This document shows positions 1 through 9,508 of a stretch of DNA of 64,000 nt, piece after piece. Position numbers and translations under genes: made by a program. Where the stretch lies: the NCBI RefSeq assembly GCF_003719305.1, contig NZ_RARC01000024.1, positions 36,363 to 100,362 on the forward strand, read 5' to 3'. This DNA comes from Mycolicibacterium stellerae (GTDB taxonomy: Bacteria > Actinomycetota > Actinomycetes > Mycobacteriales > Mycobacteriaceae). Position 1 is the first letter of the stretch, and the number at the start of each line of letters is the position of its first letter. The notes beneath the pieces were generated by a model. The model ran no database searches and was not told the DNA's origin. It saw only the letters and a program-made list of their open reading frames with translations.

Positions 1-124
1 GGGTGCGCTTGCTCGACTTGTGCTCGAGCAGGTGCCTGCGGTTGGCCTTCTCGCGGACGATCTTTCCGGTGCCGGTTTTCCGGAACCGTTTGGAAGCGCC
101 ACTGTGGGTCTTCGCCTTGGGCAT
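1..124 (-). CDS. rpmI: 50S ribosomal protein L35, C-terminus cut by window edge
   Basis: The first 41 codons read MPKAKTHSGASKRFRKTGTG and continue with a basic stretch ending HKSSKRT at the window edge. This is the typical N-terminus of bacterial L35, a small protein of the large ribosomal subunit. The start is ATG at 124. The gene lies 12 nt downstream of infC on the same strand, the standard infC-rpmI-rplT order, so it should be co-transcribed with infC; rplT is expected just outside the window. Identification is secure; only the last third is missing. Confidence 0.96.
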   Translation of the reverse strand, partial: MPKAKTHSGASKRFRKTGTGKIVREKANRRHLLEHKSSKRT

Positions 125-136
125 GTGTCCTCAGTT

Positions 137-742
<606 letters not shown>

Positions 743-792
743 GGGGCCTCCTATGTTGTCCTCTTTTCAGGAGCCCACACCATCAGCACAAA

Positions 793-813
793 GGCCCTGC
801 ATTAAGCAGGGCC
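793..813 (-). promoter_or_regulatory. infC leader hairpin (possible attenuator)
   Basis: A perfect 8-bp stem, GGCCCTGC with GCAGGGCC, closes a 5-nt loop. It lies about 50 nt upstream of the infC start in the transcribed direction and is followed by TTTGTG. It could act as an attenuator or as a structure protecting the infC-rpmI-rplT leader. The structure is seen directly; the regulatory role is inferred. Confidence 0.5.
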
Positions 814-828
814 CGAAGCCGACCAGGA

Positions 829-850
829 CAGACATCCGCGAGAATGTCTG
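829..850 (-). promoter_or_regulatory. Second hairpin in the infC leader
   Basis: A 7-bp inverted repeat, CAGACAT and ATGTCTG, is separated by 8 nt and lies upstream of the first leader hairpin. Together they suggest a structured 5' leader of about 100 nt for the IF-3 operon. Function is not demonstrated. Confidence 0.35.
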
Positions 851-950
851 AGACCGGACCGCTGAGCCGGTGTGGCCAACGGTGGGAGCGGGACTCCACT
901 TGCTGTCCCTGGCGTACGCCGGGACGGTCGCGCGTGCCACTCTACCAGCC

Positions 951-1313
951 ATGACCGAAATTCCTGCATCGCCCGAACCGACGGCTCAGCCGTCCGTCCG
1001 TGAGCTGGCCGAAATTCCAGCGGTGGAAATCATCACCCGTGCCGCGGTGATGCTGATGAGCGCGGCCGCGGAGAAGCTCGGTCTTTCGGCAACCGATCCC
1101 GACGATAGTCCGCACCGGGATCTCGACGAGGCACGCAGATTGATCACCGCCCTCGCCGGTCTGGTGACCGCGTCGGCCGAATACCTCGGCCCGCATGCGG
1201 GACCCGTCCGCGACGGGCTCAAGAGCCTGCAGTTGGCATTCCGCGAGTCCAGCGCCGCCCCCGACGAACCCGGACAGGGGCCCGGCGAGAAATACACCGG
1301 CCCGGTCTGGTAG
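951..1313 (+). CDS. DUF1844 family protein
   Basis: A 120-aa protein. The central part (roughly residues 20-95) has the pattern of DUF1844: PAVEIITRAAVMLMSAAAEKLG, then an acidic linker, LDEARRLITALAGLV and LKSLQLAFRE. The family is small, helical and of unknown function, and in actinobacteria commonly lies beside infC. I chose ATG 951 because the upstream extension is low complexity and overlaps the infC promoter region. It is divergent from infC and 44 bp upstream of lysX. No catalytic motif is visible. Confidence 0.75.
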   Translation: MTEIPASPEPTAQPSVRELAEIPAVEIITRAAVMLMSAAAEKLGLSATDPDDSPHRDLDEARRLITALAGLVTASAEYLGPHAGPVRDGLKSLQLAFRESSAAPDEPGQGPGEKYTGPVW

Positions 1314-1357
1314 CGGTCACACCCATTTCCGGGGTTGAGCGAATATCCTCGCCGCCT

Positions 1358-4300
1358 ATGACCCTCACTAGCCCACCGCGGGTTCGGCCCACCTCGAAAT
1401 TCTCCTGGGTGCCCGCGGCCGCAGGCTGGACCGTCGGCATCATCGCGACCCTGTCGCTGATCGCGAGCGTCTCGCCTCTGGTGCGGGTGATCATCAAGAT
1501 CCCGCGGGAGTTCGTCAACGACTTCATCTTCAACTTCCCCGACACCAGCTTCGCCTGGGCCTTCGTGCTGGCACTCCTGGCCGCCGCGCTGGCGGCCCGC
1601 AAACGGCTCGCCTGGCTGATCCTCGTGCTCTACATGGTCGCCTCGATCGTGTGGAACATCGGCGACATCGTCACCGGCGACGAGACGTGGATGGAGGAGA
1701 GCGGCGAGATGATCGGTCTCGCCTTCCACATCGCCGCGGTCGCATTCCTGGTTCTCGCTCGCAAGGAGTTCTGGGCGAAGGTGCGGCGCGGCGCCCTGCT
1801 CAAGGCGGCGGTGACGCTGGTCGCCGGGATGGCCGTCGGAATCCTGGTCGGGTGGGGACTGCTGGAACTCTTTCCCGGCACGCTGGAACGCGACTACCGG
1901 CTTGGCTACGCGGTCAACCGAGTCGCAGCGTTCGCCGGCGTGGGTTCCAACGCGTTCGACGGCCAGCACCCGCACGTGTTCGTCAACGCCCTGCTCGGCC
2001 TATTCGGCGCGCTCGCCCTGATGGTCGCCGCGACCGTGTTGTTCCGCTCGCAGCGGTCAGAAAACGCGCTCACCGGTGAGGACGAATCCGCCATCCGCGG
2101 CCTGCTGGAGCTGTACGGGAAAAACGATTCGCTCGGTTACTTCGCCACCCGGCGGGACAAGGCGGCGGTGTTCGCGCCGAACGGACGCGCAGCGATCACC
2201 TACCGCGTCGAGGTGGGCGTGTGTCTGGCCAGCGGCGACCCGGTCGGCGACCCGAAGTCATGGCCGGCGGCGATCGAGGCGTGGCTCCGGCTGTGCCAGG
2301 AGTACGGCTGGGCGCCCGGCGTGATGGGCGCCAGTTCGACGGCGGCCCAGGCGTTCCGCGAAGCCGGGCTCAGCGCACTGCAACTCGGCGACGAAGCGAT
2401 CCTCTACCCCGACAAGTTCCGGCTGACTGGCCCGGACATGCGTGCCGTGCGTCAGGCTGTGACCCGCGCACGGCGTTCGGGGCTGTTGGTGCGGATGCGG
2501 CGGCATCGCGACATGACGGTCGAGGAGATGGCAGCGGTCGTGAAACGCGCCGACGCATGGCGTGACACCGACTCCGAACGGGGCTTTTCGATGGCCCTTG
2601 GCCGGCTCGGCGACACCGCCGACGGCGACTGCCTGCTCGTCGAAGCGGTATACACCGGCGACGACGAGGTGGTCGCGATGCTCTCGCTGGTCCCGTGGGG
2701 AAGCAACGGCCTGTCACTCGACCTGATGCGACGCTCACCGAAGTCGCCGAACGGCACCATCGAACTCATGGTCAGTGAACTGATCCAGCAGGCCGAAGGC
2801 ATTGGCGTGAGCCGGGTCTCGCTGAACTTCGCCATGTTCCGCTCGGCCTTCGAGCAGGGCGCCCAGCTGGGCGCAGGCCCGGTGGCCCGGCTGTGGCGCG
2901 CCCTACTGGTGTTCTTTTCCCGGTGGTGGCAGCTGGAGACGCTGTACCGGTCGAACATGAAATACCAGCCGCAGTGGGTGCCGAGGTACGCCTGCTACGA
3001 AGATGCCCGGCTGATACCTCGCGTCGGCGTCGCGTCGGTGATCGCCGAGGGGTTTCTCGTCCTGCCGTTCTCCCGGCGCAACAAACAGCACACCGGCCAT
3101 CACTCTGCGGTGCCCCACGAGTTGGTCGCCACCGGCGGCCTGCATGCCGACGGCAGCGCACCGGACGTGACCGCGCTCGCCGAGGAGATGGGCGCAGATG
3201 ACGGCCCCCGCGTTCCAGAGCAGGTGCAGGTCCGGATGGCCAAGCTGAAAGCGTTGCAGGACAGCGGTGTTGACCCATATCCGGTCGGCAAGCAGCCGAG
3301 CCACACCGTCGCCGAGGCGCTGGCCGAGGACGACGACACGACCGTCACGATCGCGGGCCGGATACTGCGAACCCGCGATTACGGCGGCGTGCTGTTCGCG
3401 CAGCTGCGCGACTGGTCCGGTGAGTTGCAACTGCTGCTGGAGGATTCCCAAGTCGACGGTGACTCACCGGATTTCACGGCGGTGGACCTTGGCGACCTCG
3501 TCGAGGTCAGCGGCCACATGGGGTACAGCAAGAACGGCACCAGGTCGTTGATGGTCAAGCAGTGGCGGCTGATCGGCAAGTGCCTGCGCCCGCTGCCCGA
3601 CAAATGGAAGGGGCTGACGGATCCGGAGGCCAGGGTGCGGGCGCGCTATGTCGACCTCGCGATCAACACCGAAGCGCGAGAGCTGATCCGCGCCCGCAGT
3701 GGTGTCCTCCACGCGATTCGCGAAACATTGGTCGGCAAGGGCTTTTTGGAGGTGGAGACCCCGATCCTGCAGCAGATCCACGGCGGCGCCAACGCCCGCC
3801 CGTTTCTCACCCACATCAACGCATACGACCTCGACCTGTATCTGCGCATCGCCCCTGAGCTGTATCTCAAGCGGTTGTGCGTTGGTGGTGTCGAGCGGGT
3901 GTTCGAGCTGGGCCGCGCGTTCCGCAACGAGGGGGTGGATTTCAGCCACAACCCGGAGTTCACGCTGCTGGAGGCCTACCAGGCGCACGCCGATTACAAC
4001 GTGTGGATCGACGGCTGCCGCGAGTTGATCCAGAACGCGGCACTGGCCGCCAATGGCGAACAGGTGTTTCTGCGCCCCGGCGATGGCGGCACGTTGGAAA
4101 AGGTCGACATCTCGGGACAGTGGGCGGTCAAGACCGTGCACGGCGCGGTCTCCGACGCGCTCGGCGAACAGATCGGGCCCGATACCGACCTGATCACATT
4201 GCGCAAGCTGTGCGACGCCGCAGACATCCCCTACCTCACGCACTGGGATGCCGGCGCGGTCGTGCTGGAACTGTACGAGCGGCTCGTCGAGGACCGCACC

Positions 4301-4660
4301 GAGGAACCCACGTTCTACAAAGATTTCCCGACCTCGGTGTCGCCGCTGACCCGACCGCACCGCAGCATCCCCGGGATTGCCGAACGCTGGGACCTCGTCG
4401 CATGGGGCGTCGAGCTGGGCACCGCCTACAGCGAACTCACCGACCCCGTCGAACAGCGCAGGCGGCTGCAGGAACAGTCATTGCTGGCCTCTGGTGGCGA
4501 TCCCGAGGCGATGGAACTCGACGAGGACTTCCTGCAAGCAATGGAGTACGCGATGCCCCCGACGGGCGGGTTGGGTATGGGAGTCGACCGGGTGGTGATG
4601 CTTATCACTGGCCGAAGCATCCGCGAAACGCTGCCATTCCCGTTGGCCAAACCTCGCTAG
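1358..4660 (+). CDS. lysX: Bifunctional lysyl-phosphatidylglycerol synthase / lysyl-tRNA synthetase LysX
   Basis: A fused protein of 1100 aa, close to mycobacterial LysX length. The N-terminal ~235 residues hold several membrane segments. They are followed by an MprF-type GNAT-like transferase domain (about 240-560), which moves lysine from Lys-tRNA to phosphatidylglycerol. The C-terminal half is a class II lysyl-tRNA synthetase: an anticodon-binding OB fold (about 665-770), motif 2 with FELGRAFRNEG, and motif 3 with GLGMGVDRVVMLITG. Fusion lets the synthetase feed Lys-tRNA to the lipid transferase. In M. tuberculosis LysX adds positive charge to the membrane and gives resistance to cationic peptides. 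The start is ATG 1358. All domains appear intact. Confidence 0.96.
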   Translation: MTLTSPPRVRPTSKFSWVPAAAGWTVGIIATLSLIASVSPLVRVIIKIPREFVNDFIFNFPDTSFAWAFVLALLAAALAARKRLAWLILVLYMVASIVWNIGDIVTGDETWMEESGEMIGLAFHIAAVAFLVLARKEFWAKVRRGALLKAAVTLVAGMAVGILVGWGLLELFPGTLERDYRLGYAVNRVAAFAGVGSNAFDGQHPHVFVNALLGLFGALALMVAATVLFRSQRSENALTGEDESAIRGLLELYGKNDSLGYFATRRDKAAVFAPNGRAAITYRVEVGVCLASGDPVGDPKSWPAAIEAWLRLCQEYGWAPGVMGASSTAAQAFREAGLSALQLGDEAILYPDKFRLTGPDMRAVRQAVTRARRSGLLVRMRRHRDMTVEEMAAVVKRADAWRDTDSERGFSMALGRLGDTADGDCLLVEAVYTGDDEVVAMLSLVPWGSNGLSLDLMRRSPKSPNGTIELMVSELIQQAEGIGVSRVSLNFAMFRSAFEQGAQLGAGPVARLWRALLVFFSRWWQLETLYRSNMKYQPQWVPRYACYEDARLIPRVGVASVIAEGFLVLPFSRRNKQHTGHHSAVPHELVATGGLHADGSAPDVTALAEEMGADDGPRVPEQVQVRMAKLKALQDSGVDPYPVGKQPSHTVAEALAEDDDTTVTIAGRILRTRDYGGVLFAQLRDWSGELQLLLEDSQVDGDSPDFTAVDLGDLVEVSGHMGYSKNGTRSLMVKQWRLIGKCLRPLPDKWKGLTDPEARVRARYVDLAINTEARELIRARSGVLHAIRETLVGKGFLEVETPILQQIHGGANARPFLTHINAYDLDLYLRIAPELYLKRLCVGGVERVFELGRAFRNEGVDFSHNPEFTLLEAYQAHADYNVWIDGCRELIQNAALAANGEQVFLRPGDGGTLEKVDISGQWAVKTVHGAVSDALGEQIGPDTDLITLRKLCDAADIPYLTHWDAGAVVLELYERLVEDRTEEPTFYKDFPTSVSPLTRPHRSIPGIAERWDLVAWGVELGTAYSELTDPVEQRRRLQEQSLLASGGDPEAMELDEDFLQAMEYAMPPTGGLGMGVDRVVMLITGRSIRETLPFPLAKPR

Positions 4661-4707
4661 CAGCTAACTCACAGCCGGCCACAAGGTAGGCACGCCACCA
4701 TGTTGCC

Positions 4708-6075
4708 GTGACGTTACCCGACTCGTTGCGCCACCATCTTTCGCTCATGCACGGTTGGCTTCCGGTCACCGTGCAAGTCATCGCTGCCGTCGCACTGATT
4801 GCCGCGGTCAGCCGTCGCAGTGGACGCTGGCAGGTGCGCTGGCTGCCGTGGGCGCTGATCGTCGGCGCCGCCATGGCCACATCGGCCTACTGGTATGTCG
4901 CATCTCAGGGATTGTCCGATAACCCCGCGCCGCATGCATTGTGGATCTGGGTCGGGCTCACCGGTTTCGCGGCTGCCGTACTGGTGGCCGGTTGGCGGAG
5001 GTCGGGGTGGTTGCGGCGCGGCGTCTCGGTGGCCGCGCTGCCGCTGAGCCTGCTGTGCGCTGCGCTGGCACTGAATCTGTGGGTCGGCTACTTCCCCACC
5101 GTGCAGACGGCATGGAACCAGCTGACTGCCGGGCCGCTGCCCGACCAGACCGACGAGGTCACCGTGATGGCCATGCAGCAAGAGCGCAAGATCCCGCCGA
5201 AAGGCACCGTGGTTCCAGTCGATATCAGCGACACGGCGTCGGGCTTCCGTCACCGCGGCGAGCTGGTCTACCTACCGCCGGCCTGGTACGCCACCAACCC
5301 CGCGCCGAAACTGCCGACGTTGATGATGATCGGCGGTGAGTTCAACACTCCTGCCGACTGGCTGCGCACCGGTGGCGCGGTGAAGATGCTCGACGACTTC
5401 GCCGCCGCACATCACGGCAATGCTCCTGTCGTCGTGTTCGTCGACCCGGGTGGCGCTTTCAACAACGACACCGAATGCGTCAACGGCAGCCGCGGGAACA
5501 GTGCCGACCATCTCACCAAAGATGTTGTCCCGTACATGGTCTCGCACTATGGCGTGAGTGCCGACCGCTCCAATTGGGGTATCGTCGGCTGGTCGATGGG
5601 CGGCACATGCGCCGTCGACCTCACAGTCATGCATCCGGACATGTTCAGCGCATTCGAGGACATCGCGGGCGACATCGGACCCAACTCGGGCAACAAAGAC
5701 CAGACCATCGCGCGACTGTTCGGTGGAAACGCCGACGCCTGGGCGGCGTTCGACCCGACGACCGTGATCACCAGGCACGGCCCGTACACGGGAGTGGCCG
5801 GGTGGTTCGATGTCAACGGCTCGACGGCGACCATCCAGCGTGCCAAGAACGACCAGGCCGCGGCCGCGAACTCGTTGTGCGGGCTCGGCGCCGCAAACGG
5901 GATCAGCTGTGCCGTCGTGAGCCAGCCGGGCAAGCACGACTGGCCGTTCGCATCGCACGCGTTCGCCGCTGCCCTGCCGTGGCTGGCTGGCCAGATCGGC
6001 ACACCCGACGTGCCACCGACGCCGTTTCCACCTGCGGCGGGAAGCCCGACGTTCGAACAAGCCGCCGCGAGGTAG
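4708..6075 (+). CDS. Membrane-anchored esterase-fold protein (Rv1639c-type)
   Basis: A 455-aa protein starting at GTG 4708. Residues 1 to about 135 contain four hydrophobic segments; the rest is an alpha/beta hydrolase of the esterase / antigen-85-like class. The nucleophile elbow GWSMGG puts the serine near residue 296, and PGKHDW supplies the likely catalytic histidine near the C-terminus. An acidic residue between them can complete the triad. It follows lysX by 47 bp on the same strand, as Rv1639c accompanies lysX in M. tuberculosis. The substrate is unknown; acyl transfer or ester hydrolysis in the envelope is plausible from topology. Confidence 0.85.
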   Translation: MTLPDSLRHHLSLMHGWLPVTVQVIAAVALIAAVSRRSGRWQVRWLPWALIVGAAMATSAYWYVASQGLSDNPAPHALWIWVGLTGFAAAVLVAGWRRSGWLRRGVSVAALPLSLLCAALALNLWVGYFPTVQTAWNQLTAGPLPDQTDEVTVMAMQQERKIPPKGTVVPVDISDTASGFRHRGELVYLPPAWYATNPAPKLPTLMMIGGEFNTPADWLRTGGAVKMLDDFAAAHHGNAPVVVFVDPGGAFNNDTECVNGSRGNSADHLTKDVVPYMVSHYGVSADRSNWGIVGWSMGGTCAVDLTVMHPDMFSAFEDIAGDIGPNSGNKDQTIARLFGGNADAWAAFDPTTVITRHGPYTGVAGWFDVNGSTATIQRAKNDQAAAANSLCGLGAANGISCAVVSQPGKHDWPFASHAFAAALPWLAGQIGTPDVPPTPFPPAAGSPTFEQAAAR

Positions 6076-6095
6076 CCAAAGAGTACGGTGGCGGC

Positions 6096-6416
6096 ATGCC
6101 CGACGAACCGACTTCCGAACCGGCGCCTGCCGACTCGGAACCGGCCGCCGCCGACTCACAGCCAGGTGCGGCGCCACCCCCGCCCGCCGATGCCGCCGAC
6201 GCCGGGTACACGCCGGGCGGCGTGCCGACCTTCGAGTCGGTCCGGGAAAAGATCGAGACGCGGTACGGCACCGCGATCGGGGCCAGCGAGCTGGCGGCCG
6301 AGACCCCGGAAGGTCGGTCCGTCGAGGAGCAGTACGAAGAGCGTCAGCGCGCGGCCGCCGAACGCCTCGAACTTATTCGCAAGTCGATGCACTCCGAAAA
6401 AGACGAGCCTCAGTAG
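6096..6416 (+). CDS. Small acidic protein of unknown function
   Basis: A 106-aa protein starting at ATG 6096. The first half is a Pro/Ala/Asp-rich, probably disordered stretch. The second half is helical and charged (FESVREKIETRYGTAIGASEL, then VEEQYEERQRAAAERLELI). It lies 20 bp after the esterase gene, so it is probably in the same operon. By position it corresponds to M. tuberculosis Rv1638A. Its last 7 bp overlap the convergent gene ending at 6410. No function can be assigned. Confidence 0.65.
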   Translation: MPDEPTSEPAPADSEPAAADSQPGAAPPPPADAADAGYTPGGVPTFESVREKIETRYGTAIGASELAAETPEGRSVEEQYEERQRAAAERLELIRKSMHSEKDEPQ

Positions 6417-7498
6417 TCGGATTCGGCGGCGAGGATCTCGGCGAGGTAAGCATCGCCCCCAGGCGCCGCCAATCGTGCCCGGGCGAAATCCCGAACCCGC
6501 TGCCGCGTCTGTGGTGATTCATCGATGTCAGCCCCGACCGTCACCGTCGTGCGCTCCCAATCATGGTTCCAGGCAGTTGATTCCGCTAGCGGCTGTCGCT
6601 GTTCATCGACCAGGGCAAACCTCGCCTGTCCGCGGTCGTCCAGGACGCCGGTACCGCTAATGGACCCCGCCCGCAGCCGCACCGGGATACCGCTCGGCGA
6701 GTCACCTCCCGACAATTGCGCGCCGACAACGGCATTCGCCCCTGACCCCACCGGCTCGATGAGCCAGTCGATCGTGTTCTCAGCCGCGTCGAAAACTGTA
6801 GGCGGAACACCGGCCCAGGCGATCGAACTGGTCCCCCTTGCGATCGCGCCCGGTCCGCGTTGGCCGCGATCCGCGCCCGCTGCGAGCGCGTAGTCATCGC
6901 GACGCTGTGCCACCGGCACCGGCTCGGCGAGCACGATCCCGACGTCGTCGGTCAACTCGCTCACCGCTCGCACCAACACCACAACGCGCGGATCTCCGCC
7001 TTGGACATAGACATTCAGCGCCACCGAATGCGGCGCGAGCAGCTCCGTCACATCCGAGTCGAGGGTGTCATCGGCGAAGAAGTCCTGTGCCGCCGCGGTC
7101 AGCAGCGCGATCTCGGCGTCGACCAGTGCAGCATCGAGGGCGACGATGCCGTCGCGGTGACTCGCGGGCCACCAGCGTCGCATCCAATGCCCTAGTGCCA
7201 GCCGTCGCAGCTGATCGACCGACCCGGGCAATACGGCGACACCGTTCACGTCGATCGTCTGCTCATCGCCCGGTACGCGTCCCTCCACCGCCGCCGCCAG
7301 TGCGCTGTGACCGGATTCGCCGAGCACCCGCCACAGCCAGTCCGCCCGCGCCAGATCCGTGAAGGTGATCGATGCCGGACCGGGCTCGTCGATCGGCCAG
7401 GACAACACGGCGCCGCTCACTTCCAGCACTGCGACCAACGGACTCGGCGCCACCAACGGGCCGGTGCTCCAGAGTCCGGAATCGGCGACCAGCTTCAT
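6410..7498 (-). CDS. Uncharacterised protein coupled to the upstream unknown gene
   Basis: A 362-aa protein that I do not recognise. The start is ATG 7498, which overlaps the stop codon of the upstream gene as ATGA, a sign of translational coupling and equal production of the two products. The N-terminal half looks mainly helical; the C-terminal third (VRLRAGSISGTGVLDDRGQARFALVD) has the alternating pattern of a beta-sandwich. No signal peptide or membrane segment is visible, so it is probably cytosolic. It ends the accessory block that also holds the CHAT protease, which is the only functional hint. Confidence 0.7.
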   Translation of the reverse strand: MKLVADSGLWSTGPLVAPSPLVAVLEVSGAVLSWPIDEPGPASITFTDLARADWLWRVLGESGHSALAAAVEGRVPGDEQTIDVNGVAVLPGSVDQLRRLALGHWMRRWWPASHRDGIVALDAALVDAEIALLTAAAQDFFADDTLDSDVTELLAPHSVALNVYVQGGDPRVVVLVRAVSELTDDVGIVLAEPVPVAQRRDDYALAAGADRGQRGPGAIARGTSSIAWAGVPPTVFDAAENTIDWLIEPVGSGANAVVGAQLSGGDSPSGIPVRLRAGSISGTGVLDDRGQARFALVDEQRQPLAESTAWNHDWERTTVTVGADIDESPQTRQRVRDFARARLAAPGGDAYLAEILAAESDY

Positions 7499-8805
7499 CC
7501 CGCCACCTGCAACATCGACTTGATCCGCTGCCGGTGATCGAGGCTCACCGACCGCGCCACCCCCTCGAGCAGGGACCGGACGTCGTCCACATCGCTGCAC
7601 GGCTCCTGCCAGACGTCACGGCCATGCAGACGCGCCCACAGCCGGCTCAGGTACGGGCGGGCGAACGCGGAGAGGTCGTCGATCACCTGCTGCTGGCGAG
7701 GGTGAATCGGGCCGCCCCCGGCCAGATATCGGCGTGCGTGCATCACATACGCCTCTTTGCGCAGCCGCGCCTGGATCAGGCTCGCAAGTTGGTAGCGGGG
7801 GGCGACGTCGGTCAGCGGTGCGAGATTGACCGCGATCTCGATCCCCGCTATCAACGCGGCCTGGTTGTCCTCAGCGAGCAGACCCCACGGCGCACACGAC
7901 CTGTCGACCTCCTCCGCGCACAGCAGCGGCACGTCAGGCAGTTCGTCTCGATCGAGCGCGCGCCGCAGGGTGGCCCGGACACGGTCGACGACGCAACGAT
8001 TCAGCGGGCGATCGCCCGCGGCCCCCCCGACTATCGTCGGCGGAAGCTGTGGCTCAACCGAACTCAAGCCGAGATCGACGATCGACCACGGCAGCGATGT
8101 CGTCGCCTCATGCGCATTCGCCCCGAGGTTGTATGGCGCCGCATCGGCGATCAGCGCCGACCAGACCCGCTGACGAGCGACCGAATCGCGGTGGCTCTCG
8201 GCAGGTCCGAGCACCGTTGTCAGGCCCGCCAGGAACGGGCCGGTGATCTCGGTGCCTGCACGCACGTCCCGCCAACTGTGCCGGAGCTGTTCGGCGAGCT
8301 TCGCGACGACCTGCTGATCGCTGACGAACTGGTTGAGTACCTCAATGGCGGTGCGGTCGCGGTCGTCATGAATGCCCTGCAGCACCGTTGTTGCCGCGTC
8401 GTGATCCTCGTCCGAGGGTGCTCCCCTGGTCACCGCAAGCTCGAAACAAACCGGGAAATACAGTTCCTGCGCGTTGCCGGTGGTGATGCGTTGCCTGCGG
8501 CGCTCGCGTTTGAGGACCTCGAACCACGCCGCGGCGGCGCGCAACGCGGGCCCATGGCCGACGATCAGTTCATGTATCGCCGCGGCAACGGCGGCATCGA
8601 CGAACGGCGCCGAATACTGCGTGTTCGACCGGAGCCGCAGCACCAGCGGGTCGATGATTCGCTTGACTGTTCTGCGCAACGGGCCACCGTCGTCACCGCT
8701 GAGCACCTCGACGCCGGGACCGATCGCCCGCCACGCCCCGTCGATCACGGCTTGGCGCGGCCGCATGACGGCGATCGCCGTGTCGGCTCTGGCCTCCGTG
8801 GTCAT
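7495..8805 (-). CDS. Uncharacterised helical protein of the CHAT block
   Basis: A 436-aa protein without a family I recognise. It is rich in helix-forming residues throughout (for example FEVLKRERRRQRIT and DRVRATLRRALDRDEL) and has no membrane segment or obvious catalytic motif. The start is ATG 8805. A -10 element TATCCT lies 6 nt upstream, which suggests a leaderless transcript and confirms the start. It is coupled by ATGA to the downstream gene and divergent from the membrane protein at 8850. The pair could supply substrates, partners or regulators for the neighbouring CHAT protease; this is inference from context only. Confidence 0.7.
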   Translation of the reverse strand: MTTEARADTAIAVMRPRQAVIDGAWRAIGPGVEVLSGDDGGPLRRTVKRIIDPLVLRLRSNTQYSAPFVDAAVAAAIHELIVGHGPALRAAAAWFEVLKRERRRQRITTGNAQELYFPVCFELAVTRGAPSDEDHDAATTVLQGIHDDRDRTAIEVLNQFVSDQQVVAKLAEQLRHSWRDVRAGTEITGPFLAGLTTVLGPAESHRDSVARQRVWSALIADAAPYNLGANAHEATTSLPWSIVDLGLSSVEPQLPPTIVGGAAGDRPLNRCVVDRVRATLRRALDRDELPDVPLLCAEEVDRSCAPWGLLAEDNQAALIAGIEIAVNLAPLTDVAPRYQLASLIQARLRKEAYVMHARRYLAGGGPIHPRQQQVIDDLSAFARPYLSRLWARLHGRDVWQEPCSDVDDVRSLLEGVARSVSLDHRQRIKSMLQVAG

Positions 8806-8811
8806 CCCTAG

Positions 8812-8817
8812 AGGATA
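8812..8817 (-). promoter_or_regulatory. -10 element for leaderless unknown gene
   Basis: TATCCT on the minus strand lies 6 nt before ATG 8805. It matches the mycobacterial TANNNT -10 with transcription starting at or next to the start codon. It shows that the 7495/6410 pair has its own promoter rather than depending on read-through. Confidence 0.55.
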
Positions 8818-8849
8818 GAAGTGGGTTCGAACATCTCCTAGCGGAAAAG

Positions 8850-9506
8850 TTGGGTTCGGTAGCCGATGCGCTGTCAGAACCTGATGGCATGCCTGATGCG
8901 TTGTTGCTCACTGTTCTGGCCGTTATCGGAGTCGGCTTGGCGGCGACTCGCTTACTTTCCCGGCCCGTCGCATCGGTGAAACCGAATGTCGCACCCGGCG
9001 TCGGAATCGGCACAGTTCGGCAGATCACCGACGTGATCACCATGGAGGTGGAGAGCGTGACGGGCGTGAGGTTCACCGGCCGGCTTCACGACGACTCGGT
9101 CGCCGGGGTGTTGCGTCCAGGGGCCGTTTTGATGGTCGCATTCGACCCGGCTGCGCGCGAACACCTTTCGCTGGCCGACGACATGTTGGCCGTCCGTGCC
9201 GTCTTCGACCAGATGCTCGTCGACAAGGGTCTGCTCACCTGCCGCCAACTCGACCTGATCCGGCACGGCACCCGATCACACGGTGTGGTCACCGGGATGC
9301 AGGCAACCGGCGAAACCCGAGAGGACTATCGGGAAGTCGAGCTCGACGTGATGGTCAGCAGACCCGGCGGCGGCCAGTTCGCGGCGCACGAGACCGCACT
9401 GATACCGGCTTCGTCCATGGCGAAGGTGTCACCCGGCAGCGTCATCGACACCTACTATCGGCCCGGCGACGAGACTGAGATCGCCGTCTCCGTGCCGCCC
9501 AGTTGA
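8850..9506 (+). CDS. Membrane-anchored protein of unknown function in the CHAT block
   Basis: A protein of up to 218 aa. One hydrophobic segment (LLLTVLAVIGVGLAATRLL, about residues 18-36) is followed by a soluble domain of alternating beta strands with no motif I recognise. The start is uncertain: TTG 8850 or ATG 8889, the latter beginning just before the membrane helix; neither has a convincing ribosome site. It is divergent from the 436-aa gene and its stop is 2 bp from the stop of the convergent CHAT gene. It may tether part of this module to the membrane. Confidence 0.65.
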   Translation: MGSVADALSEPDGMPDALLLTVLAVIGVGLAATRLLSRPVASVKPNVAPGVGIGTVRQITDVITMEVESVTGVRFTGRLHDDSVAGVLRPGAVLMVAFDPAAREHLSLADDMLAVRAVFDQMLVDKGLLTCRQLDLIRHGTRSHGVVTGMQATGETREDYREVELDVMVSRPGGGQFAAHETALIPASSMAKVSPGSVIDTYYRPGDETEIAVSVPPS

Positions 9507-9508
9507 TT

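Noticed and set aside
986..1975. A 329-codon minus-strand frame opposite the DUF1844 gene and the start of lysX.
   Set aside because: It overlaps two well-supported genes and its composition (His/Arg/Gln-rich) is that of an antisense shadow.
7372..8811. A 479-codon open frame on the plus strand opposite the unknown 436-aa gene.
   Set aside because: Its translation is Arg/Pro-rich and without domain features, as expected for the complement of a high-GC gene. The minus-strand gene has a promoter and coupled neighbour.
8825..8832. GTTCGAAC palindrome in the divergent region at 8.8 kb, considered as a LexA (SOS) box.
   Set aside because: The mycobacterial SOS box is TCGAAC-N4-GTTCGA; here only one compact half-site palindrome is present with the wrong spacing.
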